Shown in pieces: positions 37,427-50,200 of a DNA stretch of 64,000 nucleotides. Source of the stretch: Onthophagus taurus (taxonomy: Eukaryota > Arthropoda > Insecta > Coleoptera > Scarabaeidae); NCBI RefSeq assembly GCF_036711975.1, contig NC_091976.1:28768001-28832000 (forward strand). The letters are read 5' to 3'. Each line of letters opens with the position of its first letter. The first letter of the stretch is position 1. The notes below the pieces were generated by a model, which did no database searches, was not told the DNA's origin, and worked only from the letters and a program-made list of their open reading frames with translations. Both the position numbers and the translations under genes were made by a program.

Positions 37427-40400
37427 ATGTTTCATCTGCGGATAATATCCGTGGGTGTTTTATATTTTTTAAATGGATCGGATGGGTTGCGAAATAACCC
37501 ACAACACAATAACCACAAAAATATTTCTATCCTTCTTGATAACTTATTACGGGGTTACGATAATAGTATTAGGCCAAACTTTGGGGGTTCCCCCGCTATA
37601 ATTGAGGTAGATATAATGGTGCGAAGTATGGGACCAATTTCGGAGATTGATATGGTAAAAAATTTTAATGTATGCAAATAGATCAAGTGCATGAATATTT
37701 AGTCATCCTGAAAAATAATGAGTGCTTAAAGCTTAAAAACAAGTTTATGGGTTAACTTTTTTTTAGACCTACTCCATGGATTGTTATTTTCGCCAATCTT
37801 GGATTGATAGAAGATTAGCCTTCACCGGTGGCGACAAAGATACCTTAGCTTTAAGTATTTCAATGCTCGCTAGAATTTGGAAGCCGGATACCTACTTTTA
37901 CAACGGCAAACAGTCGTATTTGCACACCATCACGACCCCAAATAAGTTCGTTCGACTTTATCGAGACGGACGTGTTCTTTACTCATCCAGGTAAAAGCAA
38001 ATTTTTTTTATTTATTCTCCATTCAACCTTATTTTTATTTATCCGTGTTAAATTAACCTTATCTTAATATTCGGAACGTTCCTAACGACCGTGTAAGGGA
38101 AATTAGAAATGAGACAAGATTGATTTCCAATCGTGTTCATTTGAAAATTAGCAAGTATCATTACTTTACCCCTAAATTCAGGTTACAAACCTTGTAATTA
38201 AACCGGGTAAGGTCCACTCCAACCCTTCATTACCATTAAAAAGAGCCTACGTCAACTAACTTTCCTATTTTCTCTTAACTAATACAGGCTCACTATTAAA
38301 GCTGGCTGTTTAATGAATCTCGAAGATTTTCCTATGGATATTCAACGATGTCCCTTAAGATTTGGATCATGTAATTATTAAAACTTTTTTTTGTACTTCT
38401 CAATGATTAAGTATATAAAATTTTATTAATCAAGGGATATTTAGTACACTTTCACACAAGCCAGCAGTCGCTTGGGGAACGAATCCAACTCAATAACTTT
38501 TAAATACATTCTTTTGTCGAAAGTCATATACATCTCTATACTAAGTAGCTAACAGATTTGATTTCGTTATAATGATTTTCTAGTGATAAAGCAAAAATCA
38601 CCAAAATGTTAAAATTGAGTGCTTTTGGTATTAAAATAGATCATAGCTCAAAAATTAAAGGTGATGGAGAAAAGTTTATTTGAAATAAATTGTTTATTAT
38701 GAACTAAAAAAACATCATCCATAAACAAATTTAGTTTAGGTATAATGATTTTCTAGTGATAAAGAAAAAATCACCAAAATGTTAAAATTGAGTACTTTTG
38801 GTATTAAAATATATAGATCATAACTCAAAAATTAAAGGTGATGGAGAAAAGTTTATTTGAAATAAATTGTTTATTATGAACTAAAAGGACATTACTCATA
38901 AACAAATTTAGTTTAGATGTTATGATTTTCTAGTGATAAAGAGAAAATCACCGAAATATCAAAATTGAGTATTTTTGGTATTAAAATTGATCATAACTCA
39001 AGGATGAAAGGTGATGGAGAAAAGTTTTTTAGAAATAAGTTGTTTATTGTCAACTAAGAAGACATCATCCATAAACAAATTTAGGTTAGATGTAATGATT
39101 TTCTAGTGATAAAGAGAAAATCCCCAAAATGTCAAAACTGAGTACTTTTGATCTTAAAATCGATCACAGCTTAAGAATGAAAGGTGATGGAGAAAATTTT
39201 TTTAGTTATAAATTGTTTATTATGAACTAAAAAAACATCATCCATAAACAAATTTAGTTTAGGTATAATGATTTTCTACTGATAAAGAAAAAATCACCAA
39301 AATGTCAAAATTGAGTACTTTTGGTATTAAAATAGATCATAACTCAAAAATTAAGGGTGGTGGAGAAAAATGTATTTGAAATAAATTGTTTATTATGAAC
39401 TATAAGGACATTACTCATAAACAGATTTGGTTTAGTTATAATGATTTTCTAATGATAAAGAGAAAATCATCGAAATATCAAAATTGAGTATTTTTGGTAT
39501 TAAAATTGATCATAACTCAAGGATGAAAGGTGATGGAGAAAAGTTTTTTAGGAATAAGTTGTTTATTGTCAACTAAGAAGACATCATCCATGAACAAATT
39601 TAGTTTAGATATAATGATTTTTTAGTAATAAAGAGAAAATCCCCGAAATGTCAAAACCGAGTCCTTTTGATCTTAAAATCGATCATAACTTAAGAATGAA
39701 AGGTGATGGAGAAAATTTTTTTAGGAATAAATTGTTTATTATGAACTAAAAAAACATCATCCATAAACAAATTTAGTTTAGGTATAATGATTTTCTAGTG
39801 ATAAAGAAAAAATTGCCAAAATGTCAAAATTGAGTACTTTTGGTATTAAAATAGATCATAACTCAAAAATTAAAGGTGATGGAGAAAAGTTTATTTGAAA
39901 TAAATTGTTTATTATGAACTAAAAAGACATTACTCATAAACAAATTTAGTTTAGATGTAATGATTTTCTAGTGATAAAGAGAAAATCCCCAAAATGTCAA
40001 AACTGAGTACTTTTGATCTTAAAATCGATCATAGCTTAAGAATGAAAGGTGATGGAGAAAATTTTTTTAGGAATAAATTGTTTATTATGAACTAAAAAAA
40101 CATCATCCATAAACAAATTTAGTTTAGGTATAACGATTTTCTAGTGATAAAGAAAAAATCACCAAAATGTCAAAATTGAGTACTTTTGGTATTAAAATAG
40201 ATCATAACTCAAAAATTAAAGGTGATGGAGAAAAGTTTATTTGAAATAAATTGTTTATTATGAACTAAAAAGACATTACTCATAAACAGATTTGGTTTAG
40301 TTATAATGATTTTCTAATGATAAAGAGAAAATCACCGAAATATCAAAATTGAGTATTTTTGGTATTAAGATTGATCATAACTCAAGGATGAAAGGTGATG

Positions 40401-43400
40401 GAGAAAAGTTTTTTAGGAATAAGTTGTTTATTGTCAACTAAGAAGACATCATCCATAAACAAATTTAGGTTAGATCTAATGATTTTCTAGTGATAAAGAG
40501 AAAATCCCCAAAATGTCAAAACTGAGTACTTTTGATCTTAAAATCGATCATAGCTTAAGAATGAAAGGTGATGGAGAAAATTTTTTTAGGAATAAATTGT
40601 TTATTATGAACTAAAAAAACATCATCCATAAACAAATTTAGTTTAGGTATAATGATTTTCTAGTGATGAAGAAAAAATCACCAAAATGTCAAAATTGAGT
40701 ACTTTTGGTATTAAAATAGATCATAACTCAAAAATTAAAGGTGATGGAGAAAAGTTTAGTTGAAATAAATTGTTTATTATGAACTAAAAGGACATTACTC
40801 ATAAACAGATTTGGTTTAGTTATAATGATTTTCTAATGATAAAGAGAAAATCACCGAAATATCAAAATTGAGTATTTTTGGTATTAAAATTGATCATAAC
40901 TCAAGGATGAAAGGTGATGGAGAAAAATTTTTTAGGAATAAGTTGTTTATTGTCAACTAAGAAGACATCATCCATGAACAAATTTAGTTTAGATATAATG
41001 ATTTTCTAGTGATAAAGAGAAAATCCCCAAAATGTCAAAACTGAGTACTTTTGATCTTAAAATCGATCATAGCTTAAGAATGAAAGGTGATGGAGAAAAT
41101 TTTTTTAGGAATAAATTGTTTATTATGAACTAAAAAAAACATCATCCATAAACAAATTTAGTTTAGGTATAACGATTTTCTAGTGATAAAGAAAAAATCA
41201 CCAAAATGTCAAAATTGAGTACTTTTGGTATTAAAATATATAGATCATAACTCAAAAATTAAAGGTGATGGAGAAAAGTTTATTTGAAATAAATTGTTTA
41301 TTATGAACTAAAAGGACATTACTCATAAACAGATTTGGTTTAGTTATAATGATTTTCTAATGATAAAGAGAAAATCACCGAAATATCAAAATTGAGTATT
41401 TTTGGTATTAAAATTGATCATAACTCAAGGATGAAAGGTGATGGAGAAAAATTTTTTAGGAATAAGTTGTTTATTGTCAACTAAGAAGACATCATCCATG
41501 AACAAATTTAGTTTAGATATAATGATTTTCTAGTGATAAAGAGAAAATCCCCAAAATGTCAAAATTGAGTACTTTTGGTATTAAAATATATAGATCATAA
41601 CTCAAAAATTAAAGGTGATGGAGAAAAGTTTATTTGAAATAAATTGTTTATTATGAACTAAAAGGACATTACTCATAAACAGATTTGGTTTAGTTATAAT
41701 GATTTTCTAATAATAAAGAGAAAATCACCGAAATATCAAAATTGAGTATTTTTGGTATTAAAATTGATCATAACTCAAGGATGAAAGGTGATGGAGAAAA
41801 GTTTTTTAGAAATAAGTTGTTTATTGTCAACTAAGAAGACATCATCCATAAACAAATTTAGTTTAGATATAATGATTTTTTAGTGATAAAGAGAAAATCC
41901 CCAAAATGTCAAAACTGAGTCCTTTTGATCTTAAAATCGATCATAACTTAAGAATGAAAGGTGATGGAGAACATTTTTTTAGGAATAAATTGTTTATTAT
42001 GAACTAAAAAAACATCATCCATAAACAAATTTAGTTTAGGTATAACGATTTTCTAGTGATAAAGAAAAAATCACCAAAATGTCAAAATTGAGTACTTTTG
42101 ATATTAAAATAGATCATAACTCAAAAATTAAAGGTGGTGGAGAAAAATGTATTTGAAATAAATTGTTTATTATGAACTAAAAGGACATTACTCATAGACA
42201 GATTTGGCTTACTTATAATGATTTTCTAATGATAAAAAAAGAAAATCATCGAAATATCAAAATTGAGTACTTTTGGTATTAAAATTGATCATAACTCAAG
42301 GATGAAAGGTGATGGAGAAAAATTTTTTAGGAATAAGTTGTTTATTGTCAACTAAGAAGACATCATCCATGAACAAATTTAGTTTAGATATAATGATTTT
42401 CTAGTGATAAAGAGAAAATCCCCAAAATGTCAAAACTGAGTACTTTTGATCTTAAAATCGATCATAGCTTAAGAATGAAAGGTGATGGAGAAAATTTTTT
42501 TAGGAATAAATTGTTTATTATGAACTAAAAAAACATCATCCATAAACAAATTTAGTTTAGGTATAATGATTTTCTAGTGATAAAGAAAAAATCACCAAAA
42601 TGTCAAAATTGAGTACTTTTGGTATTAAAATAGATCATAACTCAAAAATTAAAGGTGATGGAGAAAAGTTTATTTGAAATAAATTGTGTATTATGAACTA
42701 AAAAAACATCATCCATAAACAAATTTAGTTTAGGTATTATGATTTTCTAGTGATAAAGAAAAAATCACCAAAATGTTAAAATTGAGTACTTTTGGTATTA
42801 AAATATATAGATCATAACTCAAAAATTAAAGGTGATGGAGAAAAGTTTATTTGAAATAAATTGTTTATTATGAACTAAAAGGACATTACTCATAAACAGA
42901 TTTGGTTTAGTTATAATGATTTTCTAATGATAAAGAGAAAATCACCGAAATATCAAAATTGAGTATTTTTGGTATTAAAATTGATCATAACTCAAGGATG
43001 AAAGGTGATGGAGAAAAGTTTTTTAGGAATAAGTTGTTTATTGTCAACTAAGAAGACATCATCCATAAACAAATTTAGGTTAGATGTAATGATTTTCTAG
43101 TGATAAAGAGAAAATCCCCAAAATGTCAAAACTGAGTACTTTTGATCTTAAAATCGGTCATAGCTTAAGAATGAAAGGTGATGGAGAAAATTTTTTTAGG
43201 AATAAATTATTTATTATGAACTAAAAAACATCATCCATAAACAAATTTAGTTTAGGTATAACGATTTTCTAGTGATAAAGAAAAAATCGCCAAAATGTTA
43301 AAATTGAGTACTTTTGGTATTAAAATATATAGATCATAACTCAAAAATTAAAGGTGATGGAGAAAAGTTTTTTAGGAATAACTTGTTTATTATCAACTAA

Positions 43401-46400
43401 GAAGACATCATCCATGAACAAATTTAGTTTAGTTATAATAATTTTCTAGTGATAAAGAGAAAATTCCCAAAATGTCAAAACTGAGTACTTTTGATCTTAA
43501 AATCGATCATAGCTTAAGAATGAAAGGTGATGGAGAAATTTTTTTTTAGGAATAAATTGTTTATTATGAACTAAAAAAACATCATCCATAAACAAATTTA
43601 GTTTACTGCTGCTCCGTATGTGATCATAGGTCTAACTACAGTCACATAGAGCCAGTACAGTGTTTCAGAAGTAAGACCCCAATTTTTTCCACAAAGACCA
43701 CAAGGATAGTCTAGCTTTGTGCAAAATTCCCTGCAAATGTCAATTTCATGACAAGGTTTTGTCTAGGATTACTCCTAGATATTTGACTTCCTTTTAGAAA
43801 GGAATTCCTTCAAAAGGTATCGTATCGCCGTCGAGTGAAGTAGAAACTATTCTATTATCAAGCATATTGCGGATCCAGCCCGTTATAGTTGCTTCCACTC
43901 CCCTGTCAAGAGCAACTCTTTCAAGAGATTGTGATATTGCTTTCTTGAACGATCCTTCTACAATATTGGAAAAAAGTAGAGCAACTTTTAATTTTTTTTA
44001 TATTAATTTTTATGTTTTTTTACATTACTATGGCAATGTGTATTATGTAGTAATTGTGTAGCCGAAATTTGACAAAGATAGCTTTATTTTTATAGAAATT
44101 AAACAGAATTTCAAAAGTTGAGTTGGAAAAAAGTAGAATAACTTAACAATTTATAGGTAAATAACAGTTAAATTGAATAAAAAGCAAAGATTTTTTAGTA
44201 CTTAATACAATCTCCTTTATTATTAATGTCATCGTGATACATTCGTGTCATTGAGTGTCAATGGTTTTTTCGATATTTTAGTTTTTCCTCCATGTTTTAA
44301 TGTTCGCTGCATGTACTTAGAAGTCAGCTTTTTTCCTATTGGACCCCTCACATATTGCACTCCATCACTTTTAAATAAGTTAAGCTATGATTCATCACTC
44401 TTGATGGGTGCGTGCAAATAGTAGTCTTGCGGTTTTATTTTTTTTTTTGTAGAATTTTTTTTTTCGCTGGTCTTCGGGCAAATAGTTTATTTTCAATTAA
44501 TCTATTACGTATTGTACGTGTTGACACCTCCAAATTGTGTATTTCTTGTAACTCCTCAGCCTTAATTTTGGCTGAAGAATAAAATTGATATTTTTTAGCT
44601 GTTCTTACAATTATTCTATCAAGGCATCCATTGGTTTTTCTGGAACGTCCAGACTTTTTTTTCAAGTCTACAAGTTCCGTTTGACGATATTGTTTAATAA
44701 TTCGTTATACTACACATTTGTGTGAAGAGAATTTGCGTTTAAAATCATTTTTTCATAGTTTTGCAAACAGCTACACCACGAGGTATGTTTAAGACTGGTT
44801 TTATCGAATGTATCTTATCAAAAACTCGTTCTTATTTGCCATATGTTTGTATTTCTTAGCAAAGTTGTTTTATTTTTTTCCAACCCAAGTTTTATAATTT
44901 TATTTTATTTCTAATAAAATAAGGCTAGCTTTGTGAAATCATAAATTTTATATAATATACACTACCATAGTAATGCTATAATAGTTGCTCTACTTTTGTC
45001 CAATACTGTATATCCAGAAACGCACAAACCAAGATTTCTTTATCCTGCAGCGTCCTGGATACTCTACCAACTAAGTTGTGTAGAGCCAATTCTGCTGATT
45101 TTCCAGCTTCACGTCAGTCAGTGGACCAGATGCCAATGGCACCGCACGGATATAACTTTTTCAAGGGCTTTCAACAGAAATGACGTTACACTGATGGGGC
45201 GAAAGGCATTAGGCGACATTTTTCTTGATGTAAAAAAGCAGGAAAAAGCAGCTTAGACATTTGAATCGCCTGGTCCACGGATGTGCAAGTGACGATTTTT
45301 CTAGTCCGTATTTGAGGGGCGCTTTGCCTTGCAGGAATAGCCCGCTGTGGCATTATCAGCCCTCATCATCAAGCTTCCTGGGAAGTGAGTCTGCATGAGA
45401 AGCTCTAACGAGGCTCTGCTAGAATCCGTAAAATTCTTGCATTTTGTTTTGTTACATTTTGATGCTACGAAGCTCCAAATGATGTTTGATGATCATATGC
45501 ACAGATATTCAGCTCCTTAACCATTTTACTCAGACTCCTCTTGGAATTCTGGCAAACTTTATCCCAGACATACTTGACTATGGTGAGAGTCTTTGGATTT
45601 CCAATTATGGGATGATCCTCGATGCTATTGATCTCTCAATAATGACAGATTATGCATTAGATGCCTCTAGGGGAAACTTTTCCTGAGTCACCCCGGCCTA
45701 GATTAACCTCAAAATCATGGCACAATTAACGCACAAAGTTAGAACATCGCAAAGTTAAGCTTCCGGATTTTTGTGACACTCTTTTAGTCCCATATTTTTT
45801 GATAAATCTCCAAACTAAGTTATAACCATGATAAATGCGAATTTATATTAAGTTCTTTCCAAACAAAATTAAATAGGTTTTAACTAAAACAAAAAAGATC
45901 ATTGAGAAGTACAAAAAATATAACGATAAAATTAACAGTATAACTTTTTTAGTTGGTTATACAACGCGTGATGTGATTTACAAGTGGAATAGAGCTCGTC
46001 AAATCGTAACAGCGGAAGATATGAAGTTGTCCCAATTTGATTTGATTGGCACTCCAACCGCAAATTACACAGACGCAATAACTGGTGGTGACACTCTATC
46101 AGATGTTACAACCAACAATAGTTAGATAATAAAATATTCAATATTAAAATCGTTAAATTTCATTGTTTTAGCCGAATTTTCGATGCTTTTGGTCAGTTTT
46201 CACCTTCAAAGGCACATGGGAAACTTTTTAATCCAAGTTTACGGACCTTGCGTGCTCCTCGTCGTGTTATCTTGGGTTTCTTTTTGGCTTAATAGAGAAG
46301 CGACGGCCGATCGAGTTTCTTTGGGAATCACGACAGTTCTTACAATGACTTTTTTAGGTTTAGAAGCAAGAACTGATTTACCTAAGGTCCCATATCCGAC

Positions 46401-47035
46401 AGCTTTAGATTATTTTGTTTTTGTATCGTTCACGTTTATATTTGCAACGATTATTCAAGTAATTATTTATTTTAATTCACTTTAAATATTTAATTTTTGT
46501 TTATAGTTTGCAGTGGTGCATTATTTCACTAAATACGGTTCAGGCGAATGTTATTTTAATGCGGAAATGTTATTTGATTCGAGTAGCGAGGAAGAAGATT
46601 GCAATTCTGAAATATGTAAATGTATTTCGACTTCAGCTACAACATCGGTGAGGTAATATGTTTTATTTCGAATTTAAATAATTTTGTTTGATTTTGTAGG
46701 AAGTTGGTCAAAACGATTTTTTAATCGAGGTAATTCCGTTAACTCCTTGTACTTTACCGAGTAAATCAGGAAATCGGATGAATCGAAATTGGCATTGTTG
46801 GATGAATTCGTCAAAAGAAACCAATGTTTCTTCCATATCGAAACCAATGACTCAAAAAGCTCCGAGTACATCTCATCGGGAGCATTGTAAGAGGAAGAAG
46901 AAAAAAGCAACTCCGAGGTTTAATTCGGTCTCGAAAATTGATAAATTTTCCCGGATTGTTTTTCCCATGCTTTTTTTAGCGATTAATATTTTTTATTGGT
47001 ATAGTTATTTATCGCGGACTAAACGAGTGAGATAA
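37427..47035 (+). CDS. Grd: GABA-gated ion channel subunit, GRD type (Cys-loop receptor)
   Basis: Coding exons: 37427-37654 (open upstream to an acceptor at 37373), 37767-37990, 38288-38370, 45953-46120, 46172-46458, 46507-46647 and 46700-47035; all join in frame. The ATG at 37427 gives a signal peptide ([20 protein letters not shown]); ATG 37394 is the alternative. The extracellular domain has [22 protein letters not shown] and a Cys-loop ([15 protein letters not shown]). M1 to M3 follow, with M2 reading [20 protein letters not shown] and M3 [20 protein letters not shown]. The short M3-M4 loop is acidic then basic, and M4 is [20 protein letters not shown]. These features match insect GRD. 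GRD with LCCH3 is reported to form GABA-gated cation channels. It replaces the PAR motif of anion channels before M2 by TAD, and has Ser at the M2 2' position. Confidence 0.9.
38560..43605. repeat. Satellite array in a GRD intron, monomer about 176 bp, about 28 copies
   Basis: The monomer marker ATGATTTTCTAGTGATAAAG (with variants TTAGT/CTAAT) recurs every 174-180 bp across 5 kb. Three monomer subtypes mostly alternate. A has AAAGAAAAAATCACC and TATTTGAAATAAATTG. B has AAAGAGAAAATCACCGAAAT and TTGTCAACTAAGAAGACATC. C has AATCCCCAAAATGTCAAAAC and ATCTTAAAATCGATCATAGC. A higher-order unit of about 530 bp is thus repeated, with local skips (for example two A-type units near 42530-42880). It ends abruptly at a LINE fragment. 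Confidence 0.92.
43606..43958 (-). mobile_element. Non-LTR retrotransposon reverse-transcriptase fragment (3' piece)
   Basis: Read on the minus strand this encodes RT/linker motifs of Jockey-like LINEs: [15 protein letters not shown], then YLGVIL-like and [18 protein letters not shown]. At least one frame break is visible (after the region encoding FEGIPF). It continues on the far side of the Tc1-like insertion at 45011. It sits in the GRD intron, directly against the satellite array. Confidence 0.72.
43961..45008 (-). mobile_element. Tc1-like transposon with inverted/direct repeat ends, defective
   Basis: The ends CAATATTGGAAAAAAGTAGA and, inverted from the right, CAGTATTGGACAAAAGTAGA match over 26 bp with three differences and are flanked by TA on both sides. 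Inner copies of TTGGAAAAAAGTAGA near 44126 and TTTTTTTCCAACCC near 44872 suggest IR/DR-type termini of about 200 bp. Inside, 44665-44435 on the minus strand encodes a Tc1-type paired HTH region ([40 protein letters not shown]). The catalytic DDE domain is absent and frames are broken upstream. It is inserted within the LINE reverse transcriptase. Confidence 0.85.
45011..45710 (-). mobile_element. Non-LTR retrotransposon fragment (5' piece of the same LINE)
   Basis: The minus strand encodes the reverse-transcriptase entry motif [19 protein letters not shown] and then [15 protein letters not shown] and [16 protein letters not shown], which meets the Tc1-like insertion. Farther upstream LMQTHFPGS matches the LL.THFPG motif preceding the RT of Jockey-type LINEs. 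In-frame stops show that it is dead. Remaining sequence to 45950 is intron. Confidence 0.72.
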
Positions 47036-47216
47036 ACGTAACGATAAAATGTATTTAGAATGTTTTAAAAAAGTTAATAAAGACCATAAATATTTCAATA
47101 TAATTTATTTCTTGTATGTAACAAAAAACTTTATTAAAGGTGATCACTATTTGAATAGGAAACTGAAACAAAAATCGTATTAAAAAAAATAATAATAATA
47201 TAAATAACATAATTAA

Positions 47217-50200
47217 TTACCTATAAGGGTAACCTTGTGTCTTCGATCTAAACACCGACAATATTAAAGAAAAGAAAACTGTAATCAAAATCAACCCAGC
47301 GATCGCTAAAATTTTCCGCTTTTTCGGATCCCGCTTTGTATTTCCAGATTCCGTTAATAAAATCATTCCCAATACGATAGCAGCATCTAAACAAATTAAT
47401 TTTAAAACAAATTTACTCTTCCCATCTCTTACTTACTAAGAATCATAACTATATAAGTTTCTAAAACAAATTGAGCTTGTGATGATCCGTGTATATAAGC
47501 AATTTGTCCGTTGGCCCCTTTATGTAAAAAAGGGGGACCGCGAATGTGATTCCACATCTGCCCAGAAACCATACTAAAGCAGAAAAATAATGCTCCAGTT
47601 GCCCACATATTCTTGTTATAAAGAAACTCCAAGTTATTTCTTCGCAAATATAAAATAGCAGCAACCAAAGCGAAAAGAATCACCAATGCTAAAGTTCCGG
47701 AATAATTTGGTGGACGGAATACACGAATCTAAACAAAATTACGTTAAATTTAATTATTATTATATAGGGGTGTCTTCGAAATGCGTGTACAACGGAAGAC
47801 TTGACTCCTTGGCTCAAAATAGGTCGATTTAATTTAAGTTATTATTTAAGTTTTCCTAAGTTATTTGCTTGTAGTTTTACAGTTCGCGGTACTAAACCGG
47901 TATTGACGTACATTTTCTTTATTGTATTTAAAGCCTCTTCTTTTTCTATGGATATTAACTTATACGTACTTTTAGTAACATCTAAATATATAGACATAGT
48001 TTATTAGCGTTTATCATTAACTTTCATTTGTACTGGTAATAATTTTTTCTGGTGATTCTTTTTTTGTAATTTGTCAAGTGCTACACTTATAGGTTTTAAG
48101 ATATTCAAATAATCTTCCGCTGAGCGTTTGAGACCAATGTTTGAAACTTTTTTGTATATTGGCGTATCACACAATTTCTCCCATTGGCTTACACATACTT
48201 CCAAACACTATTCCACCTCACATCACTTCACAGCACTAATGCTTTTCCATCAAGGTGTCTGTATTTGGCCCTAGCTAATTGGTTCTTTCTAAAATATTTT
48301 ATAATTTATGTAACGTGCTCTTTGATATTTGTTACTTCTAAATCTTTGCAAGGTAGGTTTAGAAGGTGAGCTGAATATCCATAAGTTATCACTGAAACAT
48401 ATATATGTTTCAACACTATATGTATTTAGGAACAATGATTAATAATTTTCAAATTAAGGCGTTTATTTCTTCTGGATTCGCGGAAAAGCAGGCTGAACCG
48501 GCCGCAGCACTTTTACCTCAGCAGATTTTGTACGTAGTTCCCTCTTTTGGTCAGCATTAGGGTCTTTCCAGCCATATTACCTTGGAGGCAAAGGCTAGAA
48601 TTTGTGCTGCCCCGATTCTACTCATGCGAATCTGGATATCTCCAAAAATGGATAACCTTAATATTTGGAGGGCCACGCAGTCGCATAGAATGTGTTCCGC
48701 CGATTCCTCCTCCTCGCCGCATCCTCTGCAGATGTTGGTGTCACTTATTCGCATGTTCAGTAAGTGCTTCTGTAGATGCCAGTGTAAAGTGATTAAACCT
48801 ATAACCAAACGTAGGTTCTTCCTGGACCTCATAAATAAATCTGTTCGTTTAGGGTCAGGGTACATCAGAACCTCTTTGGCTAGGCGACATCCTGGTGTCC
48901 TGTGCCAGTAAGTTAGAAACTTCTTACGTGTTTCCTCTTTTTGAAGCTCTATTAAAGACCTTATTGTTGGGGCGATAAATAGTTCTGGCGATCCCGGAGG
49001 TTCGCCTTCAGCTTTCCTTGTCAGTTTGTCCTCCATGTCATAAAGCTTATTTCCCGAATGACCCTTTGTTCAGCAGATCGTAATCTCATTGCTAGCGGCT
49101 GCCTCACAAAGATTATTATGGCAGTCCTCAAGCAACGAGGATGGACAGTTTCCCTACGAGATCTGTCCACCCATAATTGGAGGACAGTTTCGTCTTTTCT
49201 GGCAGTTCTTCAATACACCAGAAACCATGCCTAATGGTTTAAAATGCGGTCATCATTTCAGGTTTTTTTAGAATTGACTATTTCAATTACTACTTCTCCA
49301 TCGTCCATTTCTACATCCTTTTGGTTTTCATGGTCTTTTACCAATTCTATTATTTCACCATCAGTGGGATAATCGGTCACGATTACTTCCTCATCTACCG
49401 CTAAATACTCCATAAAGCTTATAGTATTCTTATTATATTCTCATTTATTGCAGCGTTGTAAAATATAGCAGATCAAGTTATTGATCATTGCAGATCAATA
49501 ACTTTATCAATGGGCTTTCTTAGGATATCTTATTATAATCGTAATTCACTTCTAACGATTCCTTAAAGCACCTCGACTCCTTGCTTTTTCCTATTACTAA
49601 AATTCTTCTTTTCCAGTCCTTTTGACGCACACTACTAGTTATCCGTTCTTTACTGTTTTTACCACCAAAACATTTATCATCTTTAAATGCCAATGTCTTA
49701 TTTAGACATTGGCCACATTTAGTCCACATTCGTCCATATTAACCATATCATCAGGCTAATAATCTTCTAATATCGACAGCAATTTGGGTTTCAATTGATC
49801 GCAAGTCGTTTCTGGTCCCCCGATACAACTTTTTGACATATTCCGTGTCGTTTTTTAAATTTGTTCTACCATCCTGAACTTGAAAAGCAGCAAGACCTAA
49901 TCATCAATTGCTTTCTCTTTAATAAATAGTTACCCAATTAAGCACTGCTTCGTCTATAGAATTAAAAGTGCAGTGTTTTAACTTTTTTCTTCCTTCTCCT
50001 CCACCGTCGCCCCTACTTACAATGGTTTTTGAATTTTTTATTATTGTCGACAGCGTACTTGAAGGAATCATATTATGCTTTTGCGCTACAAGTTCTTTCT
50101 GCATGCCACAGTCGACATCCTTTAAAATGTTAATTTTGTCAGCGACACTTTTCGCTTAGACATCGCGAAAAATGAAATCACAGTAAAAGTTCTATCTCTA

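Noticed and set aside
47429-47686. Stand-alone small membrane protein of 85 aa
   Set aside because: It is exon 3 of MAGT1, shown by the family loop [21 protein letters not shown] and matching splice phases.
48547-48911. Plus-strand frames over the LINE fragment
   Set aside because: They are complements of the RNase H/CCHC coding on the minus strand, where clear motifs are present.
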